The notes below the pieces were generated by a model. It was not told where the DNA came from and made no database searches. It was given only the letters and a program-made list of their open reading frames with translations. The position numbers were made by a program, and so were the translations under genes. 64,000 nt of DNA from contig NZ_VIDQ01000027.1 of NCBI RefSeq assembly GCF_009760915.1, positions 1 through 64,000 of the forward strand, given 5' to 3'. Origin of the DNA: Azohydromonas aeria. Lineage in GTDB: Bacteria; Pseudomonadota; Gammaproteobacteria; Burkholderiales; Burkholderiaceae_C. This document shows, in pieces, positions 27,353 through 35,860 of the stretch; within the stretch, counting starts at the first letter, position 1; each line of letters begins with the position of its first letter.

Positions 27353-29206
27353 ATGAGCATCCTGGCCAAGTACCGCGCGGCGCGCGTGGGCGGCTGCCTG
27401 TCGGCCACCATCGAGGAGCGCAGCGGCGGCGAGCTCGTCCTGCGCTCGACCGAGCCGCTGCAGCCCTTCCCGGCGCGGCTCACCGACCGTCTGGAGCGCT
27501 GGGCGCGCGTGGCGCCGAACCGCACCTTCGTCGCCAAGCGCGACCCGGCCCTGGGCGGCGACTGGCGGCGCATCAGCTACGCGCAGATGCTCGACCTGGC
27601 GCAGCGCGTGGGCCAGGCGCTGGCCACGCGGCCGCTCTCGGTGGAGCGTCCCATCGCCATCCTCTCGGACAACGACCTGGAGCACTTCATCCTCGCCACC
27701 GCGGCGCAGTGGGTAGGCGTGCCCTACGTGCCGATCTCGCCGGCCTACTCGCTGGTGGCCACCGACTACGCCAAGCTGCGCCACATCTTCGGCGTGACCA
27801 CGCCGGGCCTGGTGTTCGCCTCGGACGCGCGCTTCGCCAAGGCCATCGAGGCGGTGGCCGGCCCGGACGTGGAAGTGGTGCTGACCGAGGGCAGCCTGGA
27901 GAGCGGCCCGGTGACGCCGTTTGCCGAGCTGGTGGCCACCGAGCCCGGCACGCGCGAGGAAATTGCGCATGCCGCGGTCGGCCCCGACACCATCGTGAAA
28001 TTCCTGTTCACCTCGGGCTCGACCAAGGCGCCCAAGGGCGTGGTCAACACGCAGCGCATGATGTGCGCCAACCTGCAGATGGCCACCCAGGCCTACCCGT
28101 TCCTGGAGGACGAGCCGCCGGTGCTGGTGGACTGGCTGCCCTGGAACCACACCTTCGGCGGCAACCACAACGTCGGCATCACGCTCTACCACGGCGGCAC
28201 GCTCTACATCGACGACGGCCGCCCCACGCCCGGCGGCATGGCCGAGACGCTGCGCAACCTGCGCGAGATCTCGCCCACCATCTACTTCAACGTGCCGCGC
28301 GGCTTCGACGAGATCGCCGCGGCGATGGACACGGACGAGCAGCTGAGGAAGACCCTCTTCGCCCGTGTGAGGATGTTCAAGTACGCCGGCGCGGTGCTGT
28401 CGCAGGCCACGCTCGACAAGCTGCACGCGCATGCCGAGGCCACCATCGGCGAGCGCATCCTGATGATCACGGGCCTCGGCATGACCGAGACGGCGCCGTC
28501 CTGCACCTTCGCGCTGAACAAGGAGCTGCAGACCGGCCAGGTCGGCCTGCCCTGCCCCGGCGTGGAAGTGAAGCTGGTGCCGGTGGCCGACAAGGTGGAG
28601 ATCCGCTTCCGCGGCCCCAACGTCATGCCCGGTTACTGGCGCAACCCGGAGCAGACGTCCGAGGCCTTCGACGACGAGGGTTTCTATTGCACCGGCGACG
28701 CGGTGAAGTTCATCGACCCGACCGATCCGCAGAAGGGCCTGCTCTTCGACGGGCGCCTGGCCGAGGACTTCAAGCTGGGCACGGGCACCTTCGTGAGCGT
28801 GGGCCCGCTGCGCAGCAAGGTGCTGCTGGCCGGCGCGCCCTGCGTGCAGGACGCGGTGGTCACGGGCCTGAACCGCGCCGAGGTGGGCTTGATGGTGTTC
28901 CCGCGCCTGGACGAGTGCCGCAAGCTCGCCGGCCTGGCCTCGCGCACGCCGGCGCCCGAGGTGCTGCACCACCCGGCGGTACGCGAGTTCTTCCAGCAGC
29001 TCGCCGACAAGCTTTGGGCCGAGGGCACCGGCAGCGCCAACCGCGTGGCGCGGCTGCACGTGCTGGCCGAGCCGCCGTCGCTGGACAAGGGCGAGGTCAC
29101 GGACAAGGGCTCCATCAACCAGCGCGCCGTGCTCGCCAGCCGCGCGGCGCTGGTCGAGGCGATGTACGACGGCAGCGACCCGTGGCTGATCCTGCCGAAG
29201 CGGTGA
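27353..29206 (+). CDS. fcs: Feruloyl-CoA synthase (AMP-forming)
   Basis: 617 residues. Adenylating enzyme of the ANL family, with the ATP loop FLFTSGSTKAPKGVV, the aromatic-family stretch LPWNHTFGGNHN, TGLGMTETAPS and FYCTGDAVKFID. N-terminal GGCLSATIEERSGGELVLRS and C-terminal LDKGEVTDKGSINQRAVLASR with SDPWLILP are typical of feruloyl-CoA synthases of this size. It activates ferulate and related hydroxycinnamates with ATP and CoA in the cytoplasm. GAGGAGACAAAGAGC before the ATG fixes the start, 35 bp after the crotonase stop. Confidence 0.92.
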   Translation: MSILAKYRAARVGGCLSATIEERSGGELVLRSTEPLQPFPARLTDRLERWARVAPNRTFVAKRDPALGGDWRRISYAQMLDLAQRVGQALATRPLSVERPIAILSDNDLEHFILATAAQWVGVPYVPISPAYSLVATDYAKLRHIFGVTTPGLVFASDARFAKAIEAVAGPDVEVVLTEGSLESGPVTPFAELVATEPGTREEIAHAAVGPDTIVKFLFTSGSTKAPKGVVNTQRMMCANLQMATQAYPFLEDEPPVLVDWLPWNHTFGGNHNVGITLYHGGTLYIDDGRPTPGGMAETLRNLREISPTIYFNVPRGFDEIAAAMDTDEQLRKTLFARVRMFKYAGAVLSQATLDKLHAHAEATIGERILMITGLGMTETAPSCTFALNKELQTGQVGLPCPGVEVKLVPVADKVEIRFRGPNVMPGYWRNPEQTSEAFDDEGFYCTGDAVKFIDPTDPQKGLLFDGRLAEDFKLGTGTFVSVGPLRSKVLLAGAPCVQDAVVTGLNRAEVGLMVFPRLDECRKLAGLASRTPAPEVLHHPAVREFFQQLADKLWAEGTGSANRVARLHVLAEPPSLDKGEVTDKGSINQRAVLASRAALVEAMYDGSDPWLILPKR

Positions 29207-29261
29207 TGCTGCTCCTACCGGCTCACGGCGAACAAGAACAGTCAACGCACAAGGAACGGAC

Positions 29262-30029
29262 ATGGACATCCACGGACAGGTGGCCCTCGTCACCGGCGGC
29301 GGCTCCGGTCTGGGCGAGGCCACGGCGCGCGAGCTCGCGCGGCTGGGCGCCCGGGTGGCGGTGCTCGACGTCAACGAGGCCGGCGCCCGGCGCGTGGCCG
29401 GCGACATCGGCGGCCTGGGGCTGCACTGTGACATCACCGACGAGGGCAGCGTCCTGAAGGCGCTGGCCGCGGCGAATGAAAGCTTCGGGCCGGCGCGCAT
29501 CCTCATGAACGTGGCCGGCATCGGCGGCGCCAAGCGCGTGATCCAGCGCGACGGCTCGCCCGCCCCGCTGGCCGACTTCGAGCGCACGGTGCGCGTCAAC
29601 CTCGTGGGCACCTACAACGTGGTGCGCCTCTTCGCCGCGCAGGCCGCGAAGCTGGAGCCGGCCAATGCCGCCGGCGAGCGCGGCGTGATCGTCAACACCG
29701 CCAGCGTCGCCGCCTTCGACGGGCAGGTGGGGCAGGAAGCCTATGCCGCGTCCAAGGGCGGCATCACCGCCATGACGCTGCCGCTGGCGCGCGACCTGGC
29801 GCAGTGGGGCATCCGCGTCATGACCATCGCGCCGGGGCTGTTCGCCACGCCGCTGCTGCAGGAGCTGCCCGCCGAGGTGCAGCAGTCGCTGGCCGCCTCC
29901 ATCCCGTTCCCGAAGCAGCTCGGCCGCCCCGAGGAGTTCGCGCAGCTGGCGGCGCACATCGCCGCCAACGGGCATCTCAACGGCGAGGTGATCCGCCTCG
30001 ACGGCGCGCTGCGCATGGCGCCGCGCTGA
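29262..30029 (+). CDS. SDR, 3-hydroxyacyl-CoA dehydrogenase type 2-like
   Basis: 255 residues. Motifs are VTGGGSGLGEATAREL, DVNEAG (NAD preference), MNVAGIGGAKRV, GVIVNTASVAAFDGQVGQEAYAASK (catalytic Ser, Tyr, Lys) and GLFATPLLQELPAEVQQSLAASIPFPKQLGRPEEFAQL. The last is the C-terminal signature of HSD10-type 3-hydroxyacyl-CoA dehydrogenases. In this operon it would oxidise the 3-hydroxy thioester from the crotonase to the 3-keto thioester, for a beta-oxidation-like shortening of the side chain. 55 bp after fcs. Confidence 0.85.
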   Translation: MDIHGQVALVTGGGSGLGEATARELARLGARVAVLDVNEAGARRVAGDIGGLGLHCDITDEGSVLKALAAANESFGPARILMNVAGIGGAKRVIQRDGSPAPLADFERTVRVNLVGTYNVVRLFAAQAAKLEPANAAGERGVIVNTASVAAFDGQVGQEAYAASKGGITAMTLPLARDLAQWGIRVMTIAPGLFATPLLQELPAEVQQSLAASIPFPKQLGRPEEFAQLAAHIAANGHLNGEVIRLDGALRMAPR

Positions 30030-30113
30030 TTCGGCTTCGACCGCTCCCGTCCGGACACAAACACACCAACAGGTTGCCCCGGCAACCGCATACAACGCTC
30101 AGGAGACCCGACC

Positions 30114-31103
30114 ATGACCTTCGACCGCAGACAGTTCCTGGCCACCGCCGCCGGCGGCGGCTTCGCCCTGATGGGCCTGCCGCGCATCGCGCTGGCGCAG
30201 ACGCTGGTGGAGCAGACCCGCGTGCTGTGCGGCTTCCCCGCCGGCGGCACCACCGACGCCGTCTCGCGCCGCGTCGCCGAAAAGCTGCGCGGCAGCTTCG
30301 CCAGGGTGGCCCTGGTGGAGAACAAGCCCGGCGTGGGCGGGCGCCTGGCGGTGGAGGAGCTCAAGCGCAGCGCGCCCGATGGCAGCACCATGCTGCTGAC
30401 GCCGGCGGCCATGATCACGCTGTACCCGCACATCTACCGCAGCATCAGCTACGGCATCGAGGACGTGACGCCGGTGTGCACCGGCGCCGTGGTGCAGTTC
30501 GCGCTCGCCGTGGGCCCGGCGGTGCCGGAGAGCGTGAAGACGCTCAGGGACTTCCTGGCCTGGGCCAAGGCCCATCCGGGACAGGCCAACTACGCCACGC
30601 CGGGCGCGGGCTCGCCCAACCATTTCGTGGCCGCGCTGCTGGCCAAGGAAAGCGGCGTGGACCTCAACCACGTGCCCTACCGCGGCTCGGCCCCGGGCGT
30701 GACGGACCTGGTGGGCGGGCAGGTCGCCTCCATGAGCTCGCCCATCGGCGACCACCTCCCCCACATCAAGAGCGGCAAGGTGCGCGTGCTGGCGACCTCG
30801 GGCGAGAAGCGCTCGCGCTTCCTGCCCGACGTGCCGACCTACGCCGAGCAGGGCTTCAAGACGCTGACGATGCAGGAGTGGTACGGCTTCTTCATGCCGC
30901 CGAAGACGCCGGCGGACGTCGTCAACCGCGCCGCGGCTGCGATCAAGGCGGCGGTGTCCACGCAGGAGACCATCGACGCCTTCGCGCAGCTCGGCCTGGA
31001 GGCCTCGGCCAACACCCCGGCCGAGCTGCAGAAGATGGTGCGCGAGGAGAACGCGGCCTGGGCGCCGATCGTCAAGCGGGTGGGCTTCACGCCGGAGGCT
31101 TGA
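30114..31103 (+). CDS. Bug-family (TctC) solute-binding receptor
   Basis: 329 residues with a Tat-like leader, DRRQFLATAAGGGFALMGLP, ending in ALAQ. The mature part has the tripartite-tricarboxylate receptor signatures LCGFPAGGTTDAVSRRVAEKL, VENKPGVGG and YATPGAGSPNHFVAALL, with VPYRGSAPGVTDLVGGQVASM. It binds an organic or aromatic acid in the periplasm. No TctA/TctB membrane subunits are nearby, as is usual for this expanded family. Its position between SDR and acyl-CoA dehydrogenase suggests a hydroxycinnamate or its product as ligand. Confidence 0.9.
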   Translation: MTFDRRQFLATAAGGGFALMGLPRIALAQTLVEQTRVLCGFPAGGTTDAVSRRVAEKLRGSFARVALVENKPGVGGRLAVEELKRSAPDGSTMLLTPAAMITLYPHIYRSISYGIEDVTPVCTGAVVQFALAVGPAVPESVKTLRDFLAWAKAHPGQANYATPGAGSPNHFVAALLAKESGVDLNHVPYRGSAPGVTDLVGGQVASMSSPIGDHLPHIKSGKVRVLATSGEKRSRFLPDVPTYAEQGFKTLTMQEWYGFFMPPKTPADVVNRAAAAIKAAVSTQETIDAFAQLGLEASANTPAELQKMVREENAAWAPIVKRVGFTPEA

Positions 31104-31108
31104 CGAGC

Positions 31109-32818
31109 ATGAGCGCCGACGCCCTGCGCGATACCCGCTTCGTGCTGCAGCGGCTGCTGCGCGCGCCCGAAGCGCTGGTGCAGTTGCCGGCCTTTGCCGA
31201 GGTCGATGCCGAGCTCATCGACCAGGTGGCCGAGGCCGCGCACGCCTTCGCCGATGGCGTGCTGGCGCCGCTCAACGCGTCAGGCGACCGCGAAGGCTGC
31301 AGGCTCGACGGCGGCCAGGTGCATGCGCCGGCCGGCTTCGCGCCGGCCTGGCGCGACTTCGTCGAGGCCGGCTGGCCGCTGCTGGCCTGCCACCCCGACG
31401 ACGGCGGCCAGGGCCTGCCCCATGTCGTGGACGCCGTGCTGCACGAGGCCGTGAGCGCGGCCAACCCGGGCTGGGGCATGTACTTCGGCATCCTGCACGG
31501 CGGCTACGCCTGCCTGCGCGCGCATGGCAGCGAGGAACTGAAGGCCCGCTACCTGGGCGATCTGGCCAGCGGCGCGTCGCTGGTGACGATGGCGCTGACC
31601 GAGCCGCAGGCCGGCAGCGACCTGGGCGGCTGCCGCACCCGCGCCACGCCGCGCGGCGATGGCAGCGTGGCGGTCGAGGGCACCAAGATCTTCATCTCCG
31701 GCGGCGACCATGACCTCACGCACCAGATCGTGCACCTGGTGCTGGCGCGGCTGCCCGACGCGCCTGCGGGCTCGCGCGGCCTGAGCCTGTTCCTGGTGCC
31801 CAAATGGCTGCCCGACAGCACGCGCAACGCCGTGGCCGTGGAGCGCATCGAGGAGAAGATGGGCCTGCACGCCAGCCCGACCTGCGTGCTGCGCTTCGAC
31901 GGCGCCACGGGCTGGCTGGTAGGCGAGCCCGGGCGCGGGCTCAACGCCATGTTCGTGATGATGAACGCGGCGCGCATCAACGTCGGGCTGCAGGGCGTGG
32001 GCGCGGCGGCCGCGGCGCTGGCGCAGGCTACGGCCTACGCCGCGGAGCGCGTGCAGGGCGGCGCGCCGATCCTGCGCCACGCGCCCGTGCAGCGGCTGCT
32101 GGCGCGCACGCGGGCCTGGACCGAGGGCGGGCGCATGCTGGCGCTGTGGACCGCGCTGCGGCTGGACGAGGCGCATGCGCACCCGGACGCCGACGCGCGC
32201 GCGCTGGCGCTGCGCGAGGCGTCCCTCCTCACGCCCATCGTCAAGGCGCTGCTCACCGACCAGGGTTTCACGTCCGTCAGCGACTGCCTGCAGGTGTTCG
32301 GCGGGCACGGCTACGTCAGCGAGTGGGGCATCGAGCAGCGGCTGCGCGACCTGCGCGTGTCGATGCTCTATGAGGGCACCAACGAGATCCAGGCGCTGGA
32401 CTTGTGGCAGCGCCGGCTGCTGCCGGACCGGGCGCAGGCCTTCGAGCAGCTGCTGTCGCGGCTGCTGCGGGACACGGGGTCGGCCTGGGCCGGGCCGGCG
32501 GCGGAGGCGGCCGGGCGACTCATTGCGAACCTGCGCGCCGCAATGGACGCCGACACCCCGGCCGGCCTGGCCGCGCCGGTGGTGCTGCGGGCCTGCGGCC
32601 TGGCGCTGCTGGCGGCGCTGTGGGCGCGCGCCGACGGCGTGGCGGCGCAGGGCGGTGCGAGCGACGCCTTCGACCGGCGCAAGCAGGCCACGGCGGCGGT
32701 GTTCTTCACGCAGCTGCTGCCGGAGCTGCAGGCGTTGCTGGCGCAACTGGAGAGCTTGCGCGGCGATCCGCGCGGGGCAGCGCAGGTGCTGGAGGCTGCA
32801 GCGGGGATGGCGGAGTAG
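31109..32818 (+). CDS. Acyl-CoA dehydrogenase (DmdC-like long form)
   Basis: 569 residues. Three-domain acyl-CoA dehydrogenase core: FVEAGWPLLACHPDDGGQGLP, ALTEPQAGSDLGGCRTRATP, EKMGLHASPTC and VFGGHGYVSEWGIEQRLRDLRVSMLYEGTNEIQALDL, with the catalytic Glu in YEGTNE. An additional C-terminal helical domain of about 120 residues is typical of DmdC-like enzymes. It makes a trans-2-enoyl-CoA with FAD and passes electrons to ETF. Here it could oxidise dihydroferuloyl-type CoA esters into the crotonase substrate. Starts 5 bp after the Bug receptor stop. Confidence 0.88.
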   Translation: MSADALRDTRFVLQRLLRAPEALVQLPAFAEVDAELIDQVAEAAHAFADGVLAPLNASGDREGCRLDGGQVHAPAGFAPAWRDFVEAGWPLLACHPDDGGQGLPHVVDAVLHEAVSAANPGWGMYFGILHGGYACLRAHGSEELKARYLGDLASGASLVTMALTEPQAGSDLGGCRTRATPRGDGSVAVEGTKIFISGGDHDLTHQIVHLVLARLPDAPAGSRGLSLFLVPKWLPDSTRNAVAVERIEEKMGLHASPTCVLRFDGATGWLVGEPGRGLNAMFVMMNAARINVGLQGVGAAAAALAQATAYAAERVQGGAPILRHAPVQRLLARTRAWTEGGRMLALWTALRLDEAHAHPDADARALALREASLLTPIVKALLTDQGFTSVSDCLQVFGGHGYVSEWGIEQRLRDLRVSMLYEGTNEIQALDLWQRRLLPDRAQAFEQLLSRLLRDTGSAWAGPAAEAAGRLIANLRAAMDADTPAGLAAPVVLRACGLALLAALWARADGVAAQGGASDAFDRRKQATAAVFFTQLLPELQALLAQLESLRGDPRGAAQVLEAAAGMAE

Positions 32819-32851
32819 TAGGCAGCCCAACTGCGCGCAAGGAGACAAGCC

Positions 32852-33688
32852 ATGCAGTCCTGGACTTTGAGCGCGCCGCGCCCCGATGCGGCGCAGTTGG
32901 CGCTGGCGGCCGTGATCGGTGCCGTCGGACGCCCGCACTTCGCCGCCGCCGCGCTGGCGGCGCTGGAGCCGGCAGTGGGCGCCGCCTCGTGGGCGGTGTA
33001 CCGGTTGCGGCCGCAACGCCCGCCGACCATGCACCTGTCGGCCAGCCGCGGCGTGCCCGACACCACGGGCGACTGCTTCGCCGTGTACCGCGACGCAGGC
33101 CTGTACCGGCGCGATCGCAGCTTCGACGCCGTGCGCGCGCAGGCCCATCCGGGCGGCGCGGTGATGCTGCGCATGCATGCCGACGAGGCCCCCAGCGCCG
33201 ACCACCGGCAGGCGATCTACCTGCGCCACGGCATGGTGGAGCGGCTGTCGGTGGCGCGGCTGGAGCGCGACGGCTCGCTGCTGGCCGTCAACCTCTACCG
33301 CCACGACGGTGCCGGGAGGCACGGCCGCTTCGGCGAGGACCAGGTCGCGAATTTCGGTGCCCTCGCCCCCGCGCTGCTGGCCGCGGTGGCGCGCCATGCC
33401 GAGTGGCAGGACGAACGATCCGTTCCCGATGCGGACGGCACCAGCCCGCGCGAGGTCCTGCGCCAACGCTGCGCCGCGCTCACCGAGCGCGAGCTCGACG
33501 TGCTGGAGCGGCTGCTGCAGGGCATGACCTACGACGGCATCGCCGCCGACCTGGGGCTGAGCCTGGCCACGGTGAAGACCTACCGGGCGCGGGCGTTCGG
33601 GCGGCTGGACATCCGCTTCAAGAGCGAGTTGTTCGCGGCGTTCGTGCCGGGCACGCGGCCCAGCGGGCTCGCTCAGCCGAGCCGGTAG
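32852..33688 (+). CDS. LuxR-type HTH transcriptional regulator
   Basis: 278 residues. The N-terminal 200 residues show no family I can name; they look like a GAF/PAS-like sensor. The C-terminal helix-turn-helix (about 210-265) is RCAALTERELDVLERLLQGMTYDGIAADLGLSLATVKTYRARAFGRL, a LuxR/GerE domain. It follows the acyl-CoA dehydrogenase by 33 bp with a GGAGAC Shine-Dalgarno, so it may be the regulator of the aromatic operon and respond to a pathway metabolite. Its 3' end overlaps the convergent DUF3237 gene by 16 bp. Confidence 0.8.
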   Translation: MQSWTLSAPRPDAAQLALAAVIGAVGRPHFAAAALAALEPAVGAASWAVYRLRPQRPPTMHLSASRGVPDTTGDCFAVYRDAGLYRRDRSFDAVRAQAHPGGAVMLRMHADEAPSADHRQAIYLRHGMVERLSVARLERDGSLLAVNLYRHDGAGRHGRFGEDQVANFGALAPALLAAVARHAEWQDERSVPDADGTSPREVLRQRCAALTERELDVLERLLQGMTYDGIAADLGLSLATVKTYRARAFGRLDIRFKSELFAAFVPGTRPSGLAQPSR

Positions 33689-34176
33689 AGGTCCAGCACC
33701 ACCCTCCGCGCCTCGCGCTGCCCCACCGCGATCGCCATGACCCGGTTCAGGTGCGCCCAGGCCGGCGCGCCGGTGGTGAAGCGCACGAGGGTGCGAAAGA
33801 AGTATTCGCTCGGCGCCACGGCCTCGCCGCGTGCCAGTCGCGCCATTACCTCGGCCGGGCCGTGGCGCAGGCCGCTGCTCTGCACCTCCACCAGGCTGCC
33901 GTCGGCAAGTTTCAGCACGTAATGCGCGGCGATCTCCGTGACGCCGTCGCGGCGCTGGATCTGCCAGTCCACGCCGCCGGGCACCAGCTCGCCGGAAAAC
34001 TCCGGCCCCTGCACCGTGCCGCCGCCCAGCGGCACGTAGCGGCGCTCGCCCAGCGGCGCGTCGCCCAGCGTCACCAGCGCACCCACTTCGCAGGTGATGC
34101 GGCACAGGAAATCGAGCGCGGGCGCGGGCGGGATGGCGGGTGTGTCGGGCATGGCGGCAGGCTCGGAAGGCGTCAT
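33673..34176 (-). CDS. DUF3237-family protein
   Basis: 167 residues. FLCRITCEVGALVTLGDAPLGERRYVPLGGGTVQGPEFSGELVPGGVDWQIQRRDGVTEIAAHYVLKLADGSLVEVQSSGLRHGP is a clear DUF3237 pattern, followed by EYFFRTLVRFTTGAPAWAHLNRVMAIAVG. Members form small beta-barrels and occur near aromatic and steroid catabolic genes; no reaction is established. The start may be 34176 or 34152; neither has a good Shine-Dalgarno. Convergent with the LuxR gene. Confidence 0.82.
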   Translation of the reverse strand: MTPSEPAAMPDTPAIPPAPALDFLCRITCEVGALVTLGDAPLGERRYVPLGGGTVQGPEFSGELVPGGVDWQIQRRDGVTEIAAHYVLKLADGSLVEVQSSGLRHGPAEVMARLARGEAVAPSEYFFRTLVRFTTGAPAWAHLNRVMAIAVGQREARRVVLDLYRLG

Positions 34177-34250
34177 GGCGCCATCGTGGCCCGCCGCGGC
34201 GCCGGGCGCCGTCAGCCCAGAGGATGACGGCGCGGGCAGCCGGGCCGCCC

Positions 34251-34652
34251 CTACTGCGGCCCGACGCTCCAGGCGGCCTGCACCACCTGGCCCTTGCCGT
34301 CCCTGCCGATGCGCACGACGGCGTGGCGGCCCGGGGTGGGGTCGCGGTATTCGGCGATGGCGAGCTCGCCGTCGCCGGCGCCCGTGCCGGTGGCGCGGTC
34401 CCAGTCGATGCGCAGGCCGGCGGCGCGCAGGTCCAGGCGCAGCTGCTCCATCACGCCCTTCGGCAGGCCCGCCGCTTTGTGGATGACCACGCGCGAGACT
34501 TCGGGCTGCACCGTCTCCAGCCGGTACGAGGTGCCGTCGCGCCAGCGGTACTCGACCCAGGCGGCGCGCGCGGGCGTGCCCTCCCCGATGCGCTCGGCAT
34601 CGCCGCGGCAGCTGGCGGGCACGCCCTGCGTGCGGGCCAGGTGGCCGAACAC
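34251..34652 (-). CDS. Hypothetical protein, N-terminus uncertain
   Basis: At least 133 residues read as real coding sequence (RVFGHLARTQGVPASCRGD, VEYRWRDGTSYRLETVQPEVSRVVIHKA, LRIDWDRATGTGAGDGELAIAEYRDPTPGRHAVVRIGRDGKG). The frame stays open upstream to 34937 but that part is Arg/Gly-rich and runs over the Bug receptor start. A GTG at 34652 is used as a provisional start. A shifted frame just upstream reads LAAAVAAAAAGPARP, like the end of a signal peptide, so a frameshift or decayed 5' end is possible. I do not recognise a family. Confidence 0.45.
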   Translation of the reverse strand: MFGHLARTQGVPASCRGDAERIGEGTPARAAWVEYRWRDGTSYRLETVQPEVSRVVIHKAAGLPKGVMEQLRLDLRAAGLRIDWDRATGTGAGDGELAIAEYRDPTPGRHAVVRIGRDGKGQVVQAAWSVGPQ

Positions 34653-34900
34653 CCGGGCGTGCGAGGCCGAGTCGGCCAGCGCCGCGGCGGCGTCTTCGGG
34701 GTTGGCCCGGGCGGGATGGGCCGGACAGGGCGTGCCGGCCCGGCCGCCGCCGCCGCGACGGCGGCCGCCAGGGTGACTCAGCCGCTTTGCAGGGAAATCA
34801 CTGCGCGCGCAACGGCCCGCGCGCTGTCGCACTCTGGGATGACAGCCGCGGCGCGCCGCTCCCCCACACTGGCGCGCATCACGACAAGGAGACTTCTGCC

Positions 34901-35851
34901 ATGCGCCGCCGCCACCTGCTCCTGAGCACGCTTGCATTGCCCGCGCTGGGCGCCTTCGCGCAGAGCCCGCTGAAACTGGTCGTGGGCTTCCCGCCGGGCA
35001 CCGGCCCGGACGTGGTGGCGCGCACGCTGGGCCAGAAGCTGGGCGAGCTGATGAAGCAGCCGCTCGTCATCGACAACCGCGCCGGCGCCGGCGGGCAGAT
35101 CGCCACGCAGGCCGTGGCCAGGAGCGCGCCCGACGGCACCACGGTGCTGCTGGGCGAGGTCGGCTCCATCGCCATCGCACCGGCCGCCTACAGCAAGCTG
35201 CCCTACGACCCGGCGCGCGAGCTCATCCCCGTGGCGGAAGTGGTGCGATCCGACTTCATCCTGGTCGTGCCCGCCTCCTCGCCGGTGAAGGACGTGAAGG
35301 GCTTCATCGACGCGGCCAAGGCGAACCGGGACCGCGTCAACTTCGCCACCTTCGGCGCCGGCACGCCGGGGCATTTCGGCGCGGAGCTGCTGGCCGAACA
35401 GGCGGGCTTCCGCATCGAGCCGGTGCACTACCGCGCCACGGGCGACGCCATCACGGCGCTGGTGTCCGGCGACGTGGGTGCCGCCTTCGTCTCCACCGCG
35501 CTGGCGGTGCCGCAGGTCAAGGGCGGCAAGCTGCGCGCGCTGGGCACCACGGCGCCCGCGCGCTCGCCCCTGCTGCCGGAGGTGCCCACCTTCGCCGAGG
35601 CCGGCTGGCCGAAGCTGGACTTCTCGGCCTGGTTCGCGCTGTTCGTGCCCGCGGGCACGCCGGCGGCGGTGGTCGATCAGCTCGGCCGCCAGGCCGTCGC
35701 CGCAGTGCAGGCCCCGGAGGTGCGCCAGAAGCTGCAGGAAGCCGGCTTCAGCGTCACCGGCGTGGGACGCGCCGACACCGAGCGCATGGTCCGCGCCGAA
35801 GGGCAGCGCTGGGCCGGCATCGTCAAGGCCAGCGGCTTCAAGGCTGATTGA
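34901..35851 (+). CDS. Bug-family (TctC) solute-binding receptor
   Basis: 316 residues. Signal peptide MRRRHLLLSTLALPALGAFA, then KLVVGFPPGTGPDVVARTLGQKL, VIDNRAGAGGQIATQAVARSAPDGTTVLL, NFATFGAGTPGHFGAELLAEQAG and VHYRATGDAITALVSGDVGAAF, all Bug-type. The ligand is unknown. AAGGAGACTTCTGCC precedes the ATG at 34901. The next gene, 10 bp on, is a second feruloyl-esterase-like lipoprotein, so the receptor may bind what that esterase releases. Confidence 0.9.
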   Translation: MRRRHLLLSTLALPALGAFAQSPLKLVVGFPPGTGPDVVARTLGQKLGELMKQPLVIDNRAGAGGQIATQAVARSAPDGTTVLLGEVGSIAIAPAAYSKLPYDPARELIPVAEVVRSDFILVVPASSPVKDVKGFIDAAKANRDRVNFATFGAGTPGHFGAELLAEQAGFRIEPVHYRATGDAITALVSGDVGAAFVSTALAVPQVKGGKLRALGTTAPARSPLLPEVPTFAEAGWPKLDFSAWFALFVPAGTPAAVVDQLGRQAVAAVQAPEVRQKLQEAGFSVTGVGRADTERMVRAEGQRWAGIVKASGFKAD

Positions 35852-35860
35852 AGGAACTTC

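Noticed and set aside
31280-34105. 941-residue leftward open frame
   Set aside because: Antisense to acyl-CoA dehydrogenase and LuxR genes; low-complexity composition.
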